Shown here in pieces: positions 14,814-22,228 of a DNA stretch of 24,584 bases (within the stretch, counting starts at the first letter, position 1; every line of letters starts with the position of its first letter). Under the pieces are notes generated by a model, which was not told the DNA's origin, ran no database searches, and was given only the letters and a program-made list of their open reading frames with translations. This DNA comes from JACKLD01 sp049297695 (lineage in GTDB: Bacteria; Pseudomonadota; Alphaproteobacteria; UBA2136; UBA6156), in NCBI GenBank assembly GCA_049297695.1, contig JBAQUT010000001.1:1-24584 (forward strand), given 5' to 3'. A program made the translations under genes and the position numbers.

Positions 14814-15769
14814 TGGCATACGTAGATTTTCAAATCCCTCAGGGTAACTTTGCCATTGGCGTCAGCGGGGGCGGGGATAGCATGGCGTTGGTGCATAGGG
14901 TGGTTGCGGCGGGGGGGCGGCCGGTGGTGCTGCATTATAATCATCAATGGAGTGCATGGGGTGATAAGGCCGAGGCCTTTGTGCGGGCGTATTGCAAGGC
15001 CCATAAGTTGAAGCTGGTGGTGGGCAAAGGGCGGGGGCGGGCGGCCACCAACGCGGAGGAAACGGCGCGGAAGGAGCGGTACGGGTTTTTTGCCAAGCAG
15101 GTGGCCAAGCTGGGGCTGGAGGGTGTGCTTGTGGCCCACACCCAAACCGATGATGTAGAAGGTTTTTTCATGCGCTTGGCGCGAGGGAGTGGGGTGAAGG
15201 GGCTGAGCGGCATGGCGGCGGATGGCGTGGTGGAGGGCGTGCGCGTGGTGCGTCCGTTGCTGGGGGCCACGCGGGAGGAGTTACGGGCGTACTTAAAGCA
15301 GCACAAGGTGAAGTACCTGAACGACCCCAGCAACGGGAAGGGGGATACCTTCCGGGGACGGGTGCGGAAGGTTTTGCCCGCGTTGGCCGAGGCGGGGATT
15401 CTCCCCCAGCATGTGGCGGCCAGCATGGCCAGTTTGCGCGCGGCGGATGCGGCGTTGGAGGCTACCGTTCAAAGCCTGTGGGCGCTTCATGGGCGGGTAG
15501 AGGCGGGGAAGAAAGGGGTATGCGCGCACTTTCCACGCCCTGTGCTATTAGGGCTTCCTGAAGAAGTTGCTGTGCGCATCCTAGCGGTTGTTTTGCGAGA
15601 AAGCGGGCAACCTGCACCTTTGCCACGGCGGGCGCAGCTTGTTGGAAAGCTGCAAGAGGTACGGGCTGCCAATGCGGGTAAAGTGTCACTTGGCCAGTGT
15701 GCAGTGTGGTGGAATGCCACGGGTGTTGGTAGTTGTGTTGGGAATCTTGTACGCTCTTTAAAAAAGTAA
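14813..15769 (+). CDS. tilS: tRNA(Ile)-lysidine synthase
   Basis: TilS makes lysidine at C34 of the CAU-anticodon tRNA-Ile using ATP and lysine, so AUA is read correctly. The N-terminal PP-loop is SGGGDSM at 18-24. The family motifs NAEETARKERY and HTQTDDVEGFFMRLARGSG follow, and then RPLLGATREELRAYL. At 318 residues it is shorter than the ~430-residue E. coli enzyme and seems to lack the C-terminal TilS domain, as minimal forms do. The true start is the ATG at 14813, overlapping the previous stop; a TTG at 14810 is one codon earlier in frame. Its last 300 bases are also open on the minus strand as part of the next gene, an unusually long antisense overlap. Confidence 0.93.
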   Translation: MAYVDFQIPQGNFAIGVSGGGDSMALVHRVVAAGGRPVVLHYNHQWSAWGDKAEAFVRAYCKAHKLKLVVGKGRGRAATNAEETARKERYGFFAKQVAKLGLEGVLVAHTQTDDVEGFFMRLARGSGVKGLSGMAADGVVEGVRVVRPLLGATREELRAYLKQHKVKYLNDPSNGKGDTFRGRVRKVLPALAEAGILPQHVAASMASLRAADAALEATVQSLWALHGRVEAGKKGVCAHFPRPVLLGLPEEVAVRILAVVLRESGQPAPLPRRAQLVGKLQEVRAANAGKVSLGQCAVWWNATGVGSCVGNLVRSLKK

Positions 15770-16280
15770 GCCGTTCAGTGTTTTTTGGAGTTTGTTGAGA
15801 AGACAGATAATGTAAGATCCATGATGTAGATGAAATCATAGCTGCAAGGGTGTCGGCTTCTAAATCTCGTTCTCGTAAAATAAGATCGTTTGGAGATTTT
15901 AATGCCGTATGACCTAAAAGAATATGCGCAGCCTCGTGGGATGTTGAACTGACGAGGCATTTGGAAATTTTTTGAAGCTCCCCTTTGCTCATCATTAAAA
16001 AATGATGGCCTTCTTGTGGTTCGAGAAAGGTAAAGGGTAAAGTTGTAGAGTTTTGATCCTTGGTATGTGTTGCCTTAAAGTTTGGCATAACGGCTATGTA
16101 GGGAGTGCTATGTTCAAGGTAGAATGCTTGAGAAAATTGAATACCTGCAATGAATGAAACACGATGAATAATGAGAGATGGTATTGATAAATTATCTAGC
16201 AATGCCAAGGGTAGGTTGTTTTTTGTTTGCATCATAAATGATTGGGGTGGAATGACAGTACGAACCATGAGTGTGTACAT
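15462..16280 (-). CDS. HExxH metallopeptidase-like orphan
   Basis: This is a likely zinc peptidase of the gluzincin type. SHEAAHILLGH (His at 115 and 119, Glu at 116, numbered from the Met at 16280) gives HExxH, and ERDLEADTLAA about 26 residues later gives the E-x-x-x-D third ligand region seen in M48-like enzymes. The N-terminal ~110 residues look beta-rich. There is no signal peptide or membrane helix. Possible starts are at 16280, 16268 and 16235, and none has a clear ribosome binding site. The AT-rich core is 15770-16280. The last ~308 bases run antisense into tilS with no stop until 15462, and that tail may be readthrough of a lost stop. A protein with the same motif pair is encoded at 21334-22116. 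Confidence 0.65.
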   Translation of the reverse strand: MYTLMVRTVIPPQSFMMQTKNNLPLALLDNLSIPSLIIHRVSFIAGIQFSQAFYLEHSTPYIAVMPNFKATHTKDQNSTTLPFTFLEPQEGHHFLMMSKGELQKISKCLVSSTSHEAAHILLGHTALKSPNDLILRERDLEADTLAAMISSTSWILHYLSSQQTPKNTERLTFLKSVQDSQHNYQHPWHSTTLHTGQVTLYPHWQPVPLAAFQQAAPAVAKVQVARFLAKQPLGCAQQLLQEALIAQGVESARIPLSSPPLPAHEAPTGFER

Positions 16281-16316
16281 AGTTTGAATTGCTTCTGATT
16301 GCAACCCCCATTTTCC

Positions 16317-16344
16317 TTGCCCAAGGTTTGTATTCTGGTACAGT
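16317..16344 (+). promoter_or_regulatory. possible promoter of ftsH
   Basis: TTGCCC (16317-16322) and TACAGT (16339-16344) are spaced by 16 bases, with four of six matches in each. Transcription would begin at or next to the ftsH ATG, implying a very short leader or a leaderless message. This agrees with the lack of an AGGAGG-like site there. Confidence 0.35.
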
Positions 16345-16350
16345 GGCGGG

Positions 16351-18222
16351 ATGAAATTCAATCCGAAGCATTTGGCCCTTGTGTTTGCACTGTTTGCGGG
16401 AGTGGCGTTGCTCTCCAACCTGATGCAGGGGGATGCCTTGACGGGCGGGAAAAGCCGCGAGGTGAGTTACAGCGCCTTTTTGAAGGATGTGGATGCGGGG
16501 AACGTGACCGGCGTTGTGTTTGAAAACAACAAGTTGACCGCTACCGCCAAAGACGGCGGGAAGATTGCCACCCTGGCCCCCAACGACACCAACCTGATTG
16601 CCGATTTGCGGGCCAAAGGTGTGGACATTAAGGTGCAAGAGCCGGCGGAGGGGAACATGTTGTTCCAGATTTTGATCAGCTGGGCGCCCATGTTGCTGTT
16701 TATTGCGGTGTGGATTTACTTTATGCGTCAGCAAATGGGCGGCGGGCAGGGGGGGAAGGGCAACCCGTTCACCTTTGGCAAGGCCCGCGTGAACGTGCAG
16801 GGCGACAAGGTGAAAACCAAGTTTGCCGACGTGGCGGGCGTGGATGAAGCCAAAACCGAACTGATGGAAGTGGTGGATTATTTGAAAGACCCCAACAAGT
16901 ACCAAAAGTTGGGCGGGCGGATACCTAAAGGTGTGTTGCTGGTGGGCAGCCCCGGGACGGGGAAAACCATGCTGGCCAAGGCTGTGGCGGGGGAGGCGGG
17001 GGTGCCGTTCTTTAGCATTTCAGGCTCCGATTTTGTGGAAATGTTTGTGGGGGTGGGGGCGGCCCGCGTGCGGGATTTGTTTGAAACGGGGAAAAAGGCG
17101 GCTCCGTGCATTATTTTTATCGATGAGATTGATGCCGTGGGGCGTCACCGTGGGGCGGGGCTGGGCGGCGGGAACGACGAGCGCGAGCAAACGTTGAACG
17201 CCATGTTGGTGGAAATGGATGGGTTTGATGCCACCGAGGGCGTGATTATCATTGCCGCCACCAACCGCCCCGATGTGCTGGACCCCGCCTTGTTGCGCCC
17301 CGGCCGTTTTGACAGGCAAGTGGTTGTGCCGTTGCCGGATATTAAGGGGCGCACGCAGATTTTGGAGGTTCATATGGCCAAAGTGCCCTGTGCTCCGGAT
17401 GTGGAGGCCGAGGTGATTGCGCGGGGGACGCCGGGCTTTTCGGGGGCGGATTTGGCGAACCTTGTGAACGAGGCGGCGCTTTTGGCGGCCCGTGGCGGCA
17501 AGCGGTTGGTGGGTATGGCCGACTTTGAAATGGCGAAAGACAAGGTGATGATGGGGGCCGAGCGCCGCAGCGCCGTGATTACGCCCGACCAGCAGCGCAC
17601 CACGGCCTACCACGAGGCGGGGCATGCCGTTGCCACGTTGTACTTGGATGGTCCCAAAGACCCGCTGCACAAGGTGACGATTATCCCCCGTGGGCGGGCG
17701 TTGGGCGTGACCATGAGTTTGCCCGTGGAAGACCGCGTGACGTACGACAAGGCGTGGTTGGAGAACAACATCGCCATTTTGTTTGGGGGCCGCATTGCGG
17801 AAGAACTGGTGTTGAAGCAACAAACCAGCGGGGCCAGCAACGACATTGAGCGCGCCACCGAGATTGCCCGCCGCATGGTAACCCAATGGGGCATGAGCAG
17901 CTTGGGGCCCATTAACTTTGGCGAGAAAGACAGCGCCGTGTTTTTGGGGCGGGATATCGGGCACAAGGCGGGCATTAGCGAAGCCATGGCGGCCAAGGTG
18001 GATGCCGAGGTGGCGAAGCTGGTGGACCATGGGTATCAGCGGTGCTTGAAGGTGATGAAGGCCCGCATGAAGGAGCTGGAATTGTTGACCCAAGCCTTGC
18101 TGGAGCATGAAACGCTGGACAGCGGCCAGATTGCGGATGTTCTGGCGGGGAAAGTGATTGCCAAGCGGGGGGAGAAGGCGCTGATGGCGGTGGAGAAACC
18201 GAAGAAGCGGAAGCGGGGTTGA
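16351..18222 (+). CDS. ftsH: ATP-dependent zinc metalloprotease FtsH
   Basis: FtsH is a hexameric inner-membrane AAA+ protease that removes damaged membrane proteins and short-lived regulators. The 623 residues carry TM1 at about 7-24, a periplasmic domain at about 35-100, and TM2 at about 103-125. Next come the AAA+ domain with Walker A GSPGTGKT (199-206), Walker B IIFIDEID (254-261) and arginine fingers R317 and R320 in the second region of homology. The peptidase domain has HEAGH (421-425) and D498 as the third zinc ligand (GASNDI). The tail is strongly basic (KKRKRG). The length is normal. The usual alphaproteobacterial neighbours, tilS before and glmM after, are present, each separated from ftsH by an inserted orphan. 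Confidence 0.98.
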   Translation: MKFNPKHLALVFALFAGVALLSNLMQGDALTGGKSREVSYSAFLKDVDAGNVTGVVFENNKLTATAKDGGKIATLAPNDTNLIADLRAKGVDIKVQEPAEGNMLFQILISWAPMLLFIAVWIYFMRQQMGGGQGGKGNPFTFGKARVNVQGDKVKTKFADVAGVDEAKTELMEVVDYLKDPNKYQKLGGRIPKGVLLVGSPGTGKTMLAKAVAGEAGVPFFSISGSDFVEMFVGVGAARVRDLFETGKKAAPCIIFIDEIDAVGRHRGAGLGGGNDEREQTLNAMLVEMDGFDATEGVIIIAATNRPDVLDPALLRPGRFDRQVVVPLPDIKGRTQILEVHMAKVPCAPDVEAEVIARGTPGFSGADLANLVNEAALLAARGGKRLVGMADFEMAKDKVMMGAERRSAVITPDQQRTTAYHEAGHAVATLYLDGPKDPLHKVTIIPRGRALGVTMSLPVEDRVTYDKAWLENNIAILFGGRIAEELVLKQQTSGASNDIERATEIARRMVTQWGMSSLGPINFGEKDSAVFLGRDIGHKAGISEAMAAKVDAEVAKLVDHGYQRCLKVMKARMKELELLTQALLEHETLDSGQIADVLAGKVIAKRGEKALMAVEKPKKRKRG

Positions 18223-18233
18223 TGATTTGACTT

Positions 18234-18239
18234 TATAAT
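18234..18239 (+). promoter_or_regulatory. consensus -10 box before the 18272 orphan
   Basis: TATAAT at 18234-18239 is a perfect -10, in the short AT-rich space after ftsH. No good -35 is found 16-18 bases upstream, where the ftsH 3' end is GC-rich. It may act with an activator, or the match may be chance. Confidence 0.35.
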
Positions 18240-18271
18240 GGTATTCAAAAGGAAAGAGGGAGAATATTTAA

Positions 18272-18778
18272 ATGTTAAAGCCAGAGAATATTTTAACTAG
18301 CCAGAATCTTTATAAATTTAACTACGGAGTTAAACCGGCTACCTTTAAATTGGTTAAAGATCCAAATAAGTACCGTGGTTTCTATTCATTTATGTGGCGA
18401 GATGAACCTAGTCATGAACAACCTATTAGTGAAGGTATATTATCGTATGCGATAAAAAAAAGAGAATCGTTGTTTACATTGGATCATGGAAATCCTTTGC
18501 AACCTTTTGAATCTCATTTGACATTTTATAAAGATAACAAAATAGGTCAGGAGTTCGTATATCTTTTATCTCAGCAAAGATTATCACTGGGTAGAGTAAG
18601 AGCGCCTTACTTTAAAACAATTATAGAAATGACCGCCTCACCAGAAATGGTTTCAGAATCTCTCCTTCACATGGCAAAGAGATCTTCCGCTTTAAGAGAT
18701 ATTGCTGTCTTGACGGGTGTTGTTTCAATTGAAAATGCTAAATTATGGGACAACGCTGAAGGACAGGAATATGCCTAA
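18272..18778 (+). CDS. AT-rich orphan, unknown function
   Basis: This is a 168-residue protein with no recognisable domain, signal peptide or membrane segment. It is rich in aromatic and basic residues in the first half (YKFNYGVKPATFKLVKDPNKYRG is split by no gaps but shows no motif I know). A helical C-terminal third includes SPEMVSESLLHMAKRSSALRD. The purine-rich stretch GGAAAGAGGGAG at 18251-18262 is the ribosome binding site for the ATG at 18272. Composition is much more AT-rich than ftsH and glmM on either side, so it was probably acquired. Its TAA overlaps the glmM start by eight bases, implying translational coupling. Confidence 0.7.
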   Translation: MLKPENILTSQNLYKFNYGVKPATFKLVKDPNKYRGFYSFMWRDEPSHEQPISEGILSYAIKKRESLFTLDHGNPLQPFESHLTFYKDNKIGQEFVYLLSQQRLSLGRVRAPYFKTIIEMTASPEMVSESLLHMAKRSSALRDIAVLTGVVSIENAKLWDNAEGQEYA

Positions 18779-20129
18779 ATACTTCGGCACCGACGGCATA
18801 CGCGGGCAGGCCAATGGGCCTGTGTTGCGGCCGGATGTGTTGGTGCGGATTGGGCAGGCGGCCGGGCAGGTGGTGGGCGATGCCACGCACAACGGCAAGC
18901 GGACGGTGGTGATTGGGAAGGACACGCGGCTGAGTGGCTACATGATTGAAAGCGCCTTGCAGGCGGGGTTTACCAGTGTGGGTTTTAACGTGTTGCTGGT
19001 GGGGCCGTTGCCGACGCCGGCGGTGAGCATGTTGACGCGGAGTTTGCGGGCGGATTTGGGCGTGATGATAACGGCATCCCACAACCCGTATGCGGACAAC
19101 GGGATTAAGTTTTTCCAGCCCGATGGCGTGAAATTGCAAGCGGACGCCGTGGCGCGGATGGAGCATTTGATTGATAACCCCAGCGAGATTGAGTTGGCCA
19201 GCCCCGACCACATTGGCCGTGCGTTGCGGGTGGAAGATGCCGTGGGGCGGTACATTGAGTTTATCAAAGGCAGCCTGCCCCGCGCCTTTGGGTTGCACGG
19301 CCTGAAGATTGTGGTGGATTGTGCCAACGGCGCCGCCTACAAAATTGCCCCCCGCGTGCTGTGGGAGCTGGGCGGGCAGGTGTTTAAACTGGGGGTGGAT
19401 CCGGACGGGTTTAACATCAACAAGGACGTGGGGGCTACGGCGCCACAGGCGTTGAGTAAGGCTGTGGTGCACCACAAGGCGGATATCGGCCTTGCGTTGG
19501 ACGGTGATGCCGACCGCCTGATTGTGGTGGATGAAACCGGAGCCGTGGTGGACGGCGATTTTGTGATTGCCGCGCTGGGCCAGCATTTGCACCGCACGGG
19601 CAAGTTGCAAGGCGGCGGCGTGGTGGGCACGGTGATGAGCAACATCGGGTTGGAGCGGTTTATGGAAGGGTTGGGTATCAAGCTTATCCGTACGGCCGTG
19701 GGCGACCATTATGTGGAAGCGGCCATGCGGGAAGGCGGGTACAATGTGGGGGGCGAGCAATCCGGCCACCTGATTTTGCGCGATTACGCCACCACGGGAG
19801 ATGGGCTTTTGGCCGCGTTGCAGCTGTTGGCGTTTTTGCAAGAGAGCAAAGCTAAAACCAGCGACGTGACGCGGCTGTACACACCCTGGCCGCAAAAGCT
19901 GGAGAACATTAAGCTGGGAGAAGGTGTGGATGCGGGCGCAGTGTTGGCGAGTGAGGGGGTGCAGGCCAGCATCAAGGCTGCCGAGGCGGCGCTGGGCAAA
20001 GCCGGACGGGTGTTGGTGCGGAAGAGTGGCACGGAGCCGCTGATACGGGTGATGGTGGAAGCCGAAAGCGAGCAGGCCATGCAGGCGGCGGTGGACGGGA
20101 TTTGTGCAGCGGTGCGCGAGGCGGTTTGA
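18771..20129 (+). CDS. glmM: phosphoglucosamine mutase
   Basis: GlmM converts glucosamine-6-phosphate to glucosamine-1-phosphate for UDP-GlcNAc, and hence for peptidoglycan and lipopolysaccharide. It is 452 residues, the usual length, when started at the ATG at 18771 (MPKYFGTDGIRG); a more upstream in-frame Met at 18717 lies inside the orphan and is rejected. The phosphoserine S103 is in TASHNP, the metal loop is DGDADR (244-249), the sugar-binding loop is GEQSGH (328-333), and the phosphate-binding loop is RKSGTEPLIRVM (417-428). AGGACAGGA just upstream serves as ribosome binding site inside the end of the preceding gene. It is convergent with the RubisCO small-subunit-like gene. Confidence 0.97.
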   Translation: MPKYFGTDGIRGQANGPVLRPDVLVRIGQAAGQVVGDATHNGKRTVVIGKDTRLSGYMIESALQAGFTSVGFNVLLVGPLPTPAVSMLTRSLRADLGVMITASHNPYADNGIKFFQPDGVKLQADAVARMEHLIDNPSEIELASPDHIGRALRVEDAVGRYIEFIKGSLPRAFGLHGLKIVVDCANGAAYKIAPRVLWELGGQVFKLGVDPDGFNINKDVGATAPQALSKAVVHHKADIGLALDGDADRLIVVDETGAVVDGDFVIAALGQHLHRTGKLQGGGVVGTVMSNIGLERFMEGLGIKLIRTAVGDHYVEAAMREGGYNVGGEQSGHLILRDYATTGDGLLAALQLLAFLQESKAKTSDVTRLYTPWPQKLENIKLGEGVDAGAVLASEGVQASIKAAEAALGKAGRVLVRKSGTEPLIRVMVEAESEQAMQAAVDGICAAVREAV

Positions 20130-20184
20130 GAGAGTTTATGTTCTCACAGGCCACAGAAAATGCGGCGGCGAAGGTGAAACTGGT

Positions 20185-20523
20185 TTACTGCCCTTCTTCC
20201 GCCGTTTTCACCACAAAGGCCAGTTCGGTGCTGCGGGTTTTGGGGTTGTAGGCGGCAAAGCGCACGCTGGCGTAGGGATGGCGGCGGCCGCAACTTTCCA
20301 GATGGTTCACAATCTGGCTGGAGGTGAGGGTGCCTTTGCCCGTGGTATCCACGCGGGCGGGCCTCAGCGGCCAGTTTTTCCAGTAAAATTCGGCGCTGTT
20401 GGCGGTTTCGGTAAACTCCACGTGGGGTATCCAACCGTGGTTCAGGGCGTATTGCACCTGCGCCTCAATTTGCTGGGCGGAGAGGGGAGGCAGGTAGCCA
20501 AAGGTTTCGGGGCGGAGGGGCAT
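20185..20523 (-). CDS. rbcS: RubisCO small-subunit homologue, short C terminus
   Basis: The 112-residue protein reads as a form I RubisCO small subunit from end to end. PETFGYLPPLS at 5-15 is followed by QIEAQVQYALNHGWIPHVEFTE at 18-39. YWKNWPLR at 47-54 replaces the usual YWEMWGLP. SQIVNHLESCGRRHP at 68-82 is followed by YASVRFAAYNPKTRSTELAFVV, matching the last core strands. It stops there. Red-type small subunits, which the large-subunit-like partner resembles, carry about 30 further residues that form a hairpin in the central channel of the L8S8 complex, and these are missing. The AGGA before the ATG is well placed. It is the last gene of the minus-strand cluster, 30 bases after the DedA-like gene. 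A small subunit has no known role away from a large subunit, so its partner should be the protein at 22966. Confidence 0.88.
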   Translation of the reverse strand: MPLRPETFGYLPPLSAQQIEAQVQYALNHGWIPHVEFTETANSAEFYWKNWPLRPARVDTTGKGTLTSSQIVNHLESCGRRHPYASVRFAAYNPKTRSTELAFVVKTAEEGQ

Positions 20524-20553
20524 GGGGTTCCTGTATGTTGGTATGTTCGTAAC

Positions 20554-21270
20554 TTAAGAATAGCTGTGTCTGATATCTGCGTAAACCCCTTTGCCGACAA
20601 TGGCAACGGCCCAGAGAGTGAACGAGGCAATGAACAAGGCGGTCATGGTATGGCTGCCCTGTTCGCTCATAATGCCATCCATAAGGGCGGCCGAAGCGGC
20701 GACCAAAAGAGGGCCGCTGATGGCCATCCCGGCCCCTGAAAGGGCCATGCTGCGGGCCACCCCGTAGTTGCCCATGCCCGCGCATACTTGCACAATGGCC
20801 AGATAGTTGGGGTGGAAACTGGTGAGCACAAAGGCCCATGCCCCGCGCCGCTCCATGAAGGTACGGGTGTTGGCCAGCATGCTGCGGGCGCCCAAGGCGT
20901 TGAAGATTTTGTAAAACCCGTAATGCCCCATAGCGTAATTGATAAACCCCGCCGCCATAAACGCCACCCAGCACGTGGCCGTGAGCAGGGCGAGGGAGGG
21001 GAGGGTTTTTTCAGTAAACATCACCGCCGCAAACACCACCATGGAGCCGGGGAAGTACAAGCTGACCATGAACAAGCCTTCTAAAAAGGCGGCCCCGAAC
21101 AGCGCCCAGCGGCCATAGGTGGCAAACAAGGCTTGCAGGTTGGTGACGAGGTTGGAAACATCCGGGACGAGTCCGTAGTTAGCCAGCACGGCGTAAAGCG
21201 TAACTGTAACCGCTAAAAAGATGGCGAAGCTGGCATTGGAGAAGTGGTGACACCAGCGGATGGGGGTCAT
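20554..21270 (-). CDS. DedA/VTT-like membrane protein
   Basis: This 238-residue integral membrane protein has about five hydrophobic segments. They include 14-30, an amphipathic EGLFMVSLYFPGSMVVFAAVM stretch at 64-84, 92-110, 145-166 and 208-225. E64 followed by a FPG turn, and later RRGAWAFVLTSFHPNYLAIVQVCAGM, match the two re-entrant regions of DedA/SNARE-associated (VTT) proteins. Those proteins move lipids such as undecaprenyl phosphate or phospholipids between leaflets. The usual arginines of the second motif (RFIPG-R) are replaced, as in SFHPN, so this is a divergent member and transport is uncertain. AGGAAC precedes the ATG. It lies 30 bases before the small-subunit-like gene on the same strand and shares the GC-rich composition of that gene and the large-subunit-like gene. 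Confidence 0.7.
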   Translation of the reverse strand: MTPIRWCHHFSNASFAIFLAVTVTLYAVLANYGLVPDVSNLVTNLQALFATYGRWALFGAAFLEGLFMVSLYFPGSMVVFAAVMFTEKTLPSLALLTATCWVAFMAAGFINYAMGHYGFYKIFNALGARSMLANTRTFMERRGAWAFVLTSFHPNYLAIVQVCAGMGNYGVARSMALSGAGMAISGPLLVAASAALMDGIMSEQGSHTMTALFIASFTLWAVAIVGKGVYADIRHSYS

Positions 21271-21333
21271 GACTCGTTCCTATTCCGTTCTGGTTTGGCC
21301 ACCGCAAGGTAGAGTTGGGCAGTAAATCGTGTT

Positions 21334-22116
21334 TTAAGACAACGTATGTTCGTGACTTGGTTGTTGTGTATGTTTTCGTTCATCCAAAAATGCTACAATA
21401 TTCTGGACAGCCTCGCAACTTGCTTGAGGACTGTTATCCCGCTCGAGAAGTGCCTGTTCCAAATCTTTCCAGAAGCCCAAGGGGATGGGGAGATCGTCGA
21501 TGGAAGCATGTGGTTGGTTATAAAGGCCGTGATGGTGTTGGATATCTTTTACAATATGGAGATACTTCAAGCGGTCAGCTGCATAGGCGTACATGAACTC
21601 ATGTGTTTGATGTTGTGCCAATCCATGCTCAAAGAGGGCTATAAGGTCATCAACCGAGGTGGCAAACGACGCGAGGAGGTCGGTTTCGCGCTCACATATG
21701 TATATATCATTGGTTTCATCATAATCCGGGTCGGGGAAAGATTGGTATGGCTTCACAATATGAGCCAACTCGTGCGCCATGAGCCCCCGGGTGACGGCTG
21801 GTGGGCATGATAAAGAACCCGTTGTGAACACCAACGCATGGGTGTTGCGTTGATACTGTTTGCCCAGCGTGGGTTCGCCAGGTGATCCACGCTGAATTTC
21901 GGTATTGTTGAACGCGAGGCAACTGATGTTTGTGCCAGTTTCGGCATAATATTGGATGTTGGTACCGCCTAACTTGTAAAATTCTACAAAGGGTTGGGCA
22001 AGCTGGCGCAGGGGGGCTTCTGGCAAAATCTCATACAAAGGTTTGGAATGACGGAGTGTGCCCACGGGCTTTAAGCCAGATTGAGACCTGAACGATTGAA
22101 GCCAGCGCCTTATCAT
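21334..22116 (-). CDS. HExxH metallopeptidase-like protein
   Basis: Numbered from the Met at 22116, this 260-residue protein has MAHELAHI with H115, E116 and H119, and CERETDLLASF at 141-151, giving HExxH plus E-x-D. This is the same motif pair, in similar order and spacing, as in the orphan at 15462-16280. No signal peptide or membrane helix is evident. The frame stays open upstream through the first copy of the 57-bp repeat, with another Met at 22167 inside it, so the start is uncertain; neither Met has an ideal ribosome binding site. Before the nucleotidyltransferase gene arrived, it would have directly followed the RubisCO-like gene. It may be part of that cluster or an earlier insertion; base composition is intermediate. 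Confidence 0.65.
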   Translation of the reverse strand: MIRRWLQSFRSQSGLKPVGTLRHSKPLYEILPEAPLRQLAQPFVEFYKLGGTNIQYYAETGTNISCLAFNNTEIQRGSPGEPTLGKQYQRNTHALVFTTGSLSCPPAVTRGLMAHELAHIVKPYQSFPDPDYDETNDIYICERETDLLASFATSVDDLIALFEHGLAQHQTHEFMYAYAADRLKYLHIVKDIQHHHGLYNQPHASIDDLPIPLGFWKDLEQALLERDNSPQASCEAVQNIVAFLDERKHTQQPSHEHTLS

Positions 22117-22157
22117 CTTAATGTTATGGAAGATTACGAAAAGGTTGCTGACATCAC

Positions 22158-22214
22158 TCCTCCTCATCCCCTTCTGGTTTGGGGGCGGTGGGGAAGAGGG
22201 TGACCGTGGGCGTG
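22158..22214. repeat. 57-bp direct repeat, copy 1 (remnant of RubisCO-like gene end)
   Basis: These 57 bases are identical to 22970-23026. Read on the minus strand they encode the same C-terminal residues as the RubisCO-like gene (ending EGDEEE), followed here by TGA instead of GAA-TAA. The copy has no upstream coding region, so it is a displaced gene end. Confidence 0.97.
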
Positions 22215-22228
22215 ACGGATGGAGGGCA

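Noticed and set aside
17020..18108. 362-codon open frame antisense to ftsH
   Set aside because: It covers the FtsH AAA+ and protease motifs and has no ribosome binding site or family resemblance.
18738..19895. 385-codon open frame antisense to glmM
   Set aside because: GlmM is complete and conserved on the plus strand; the antisense product is His/Pro/Arg-rich.
20104..20739. 211-codon plus-strand frame across the small-subunit and DedA-like genes
   Set aside because: The minus-strand products match known families across this stretch; the plus reading is Gly-rich and spans two unrelated genes.
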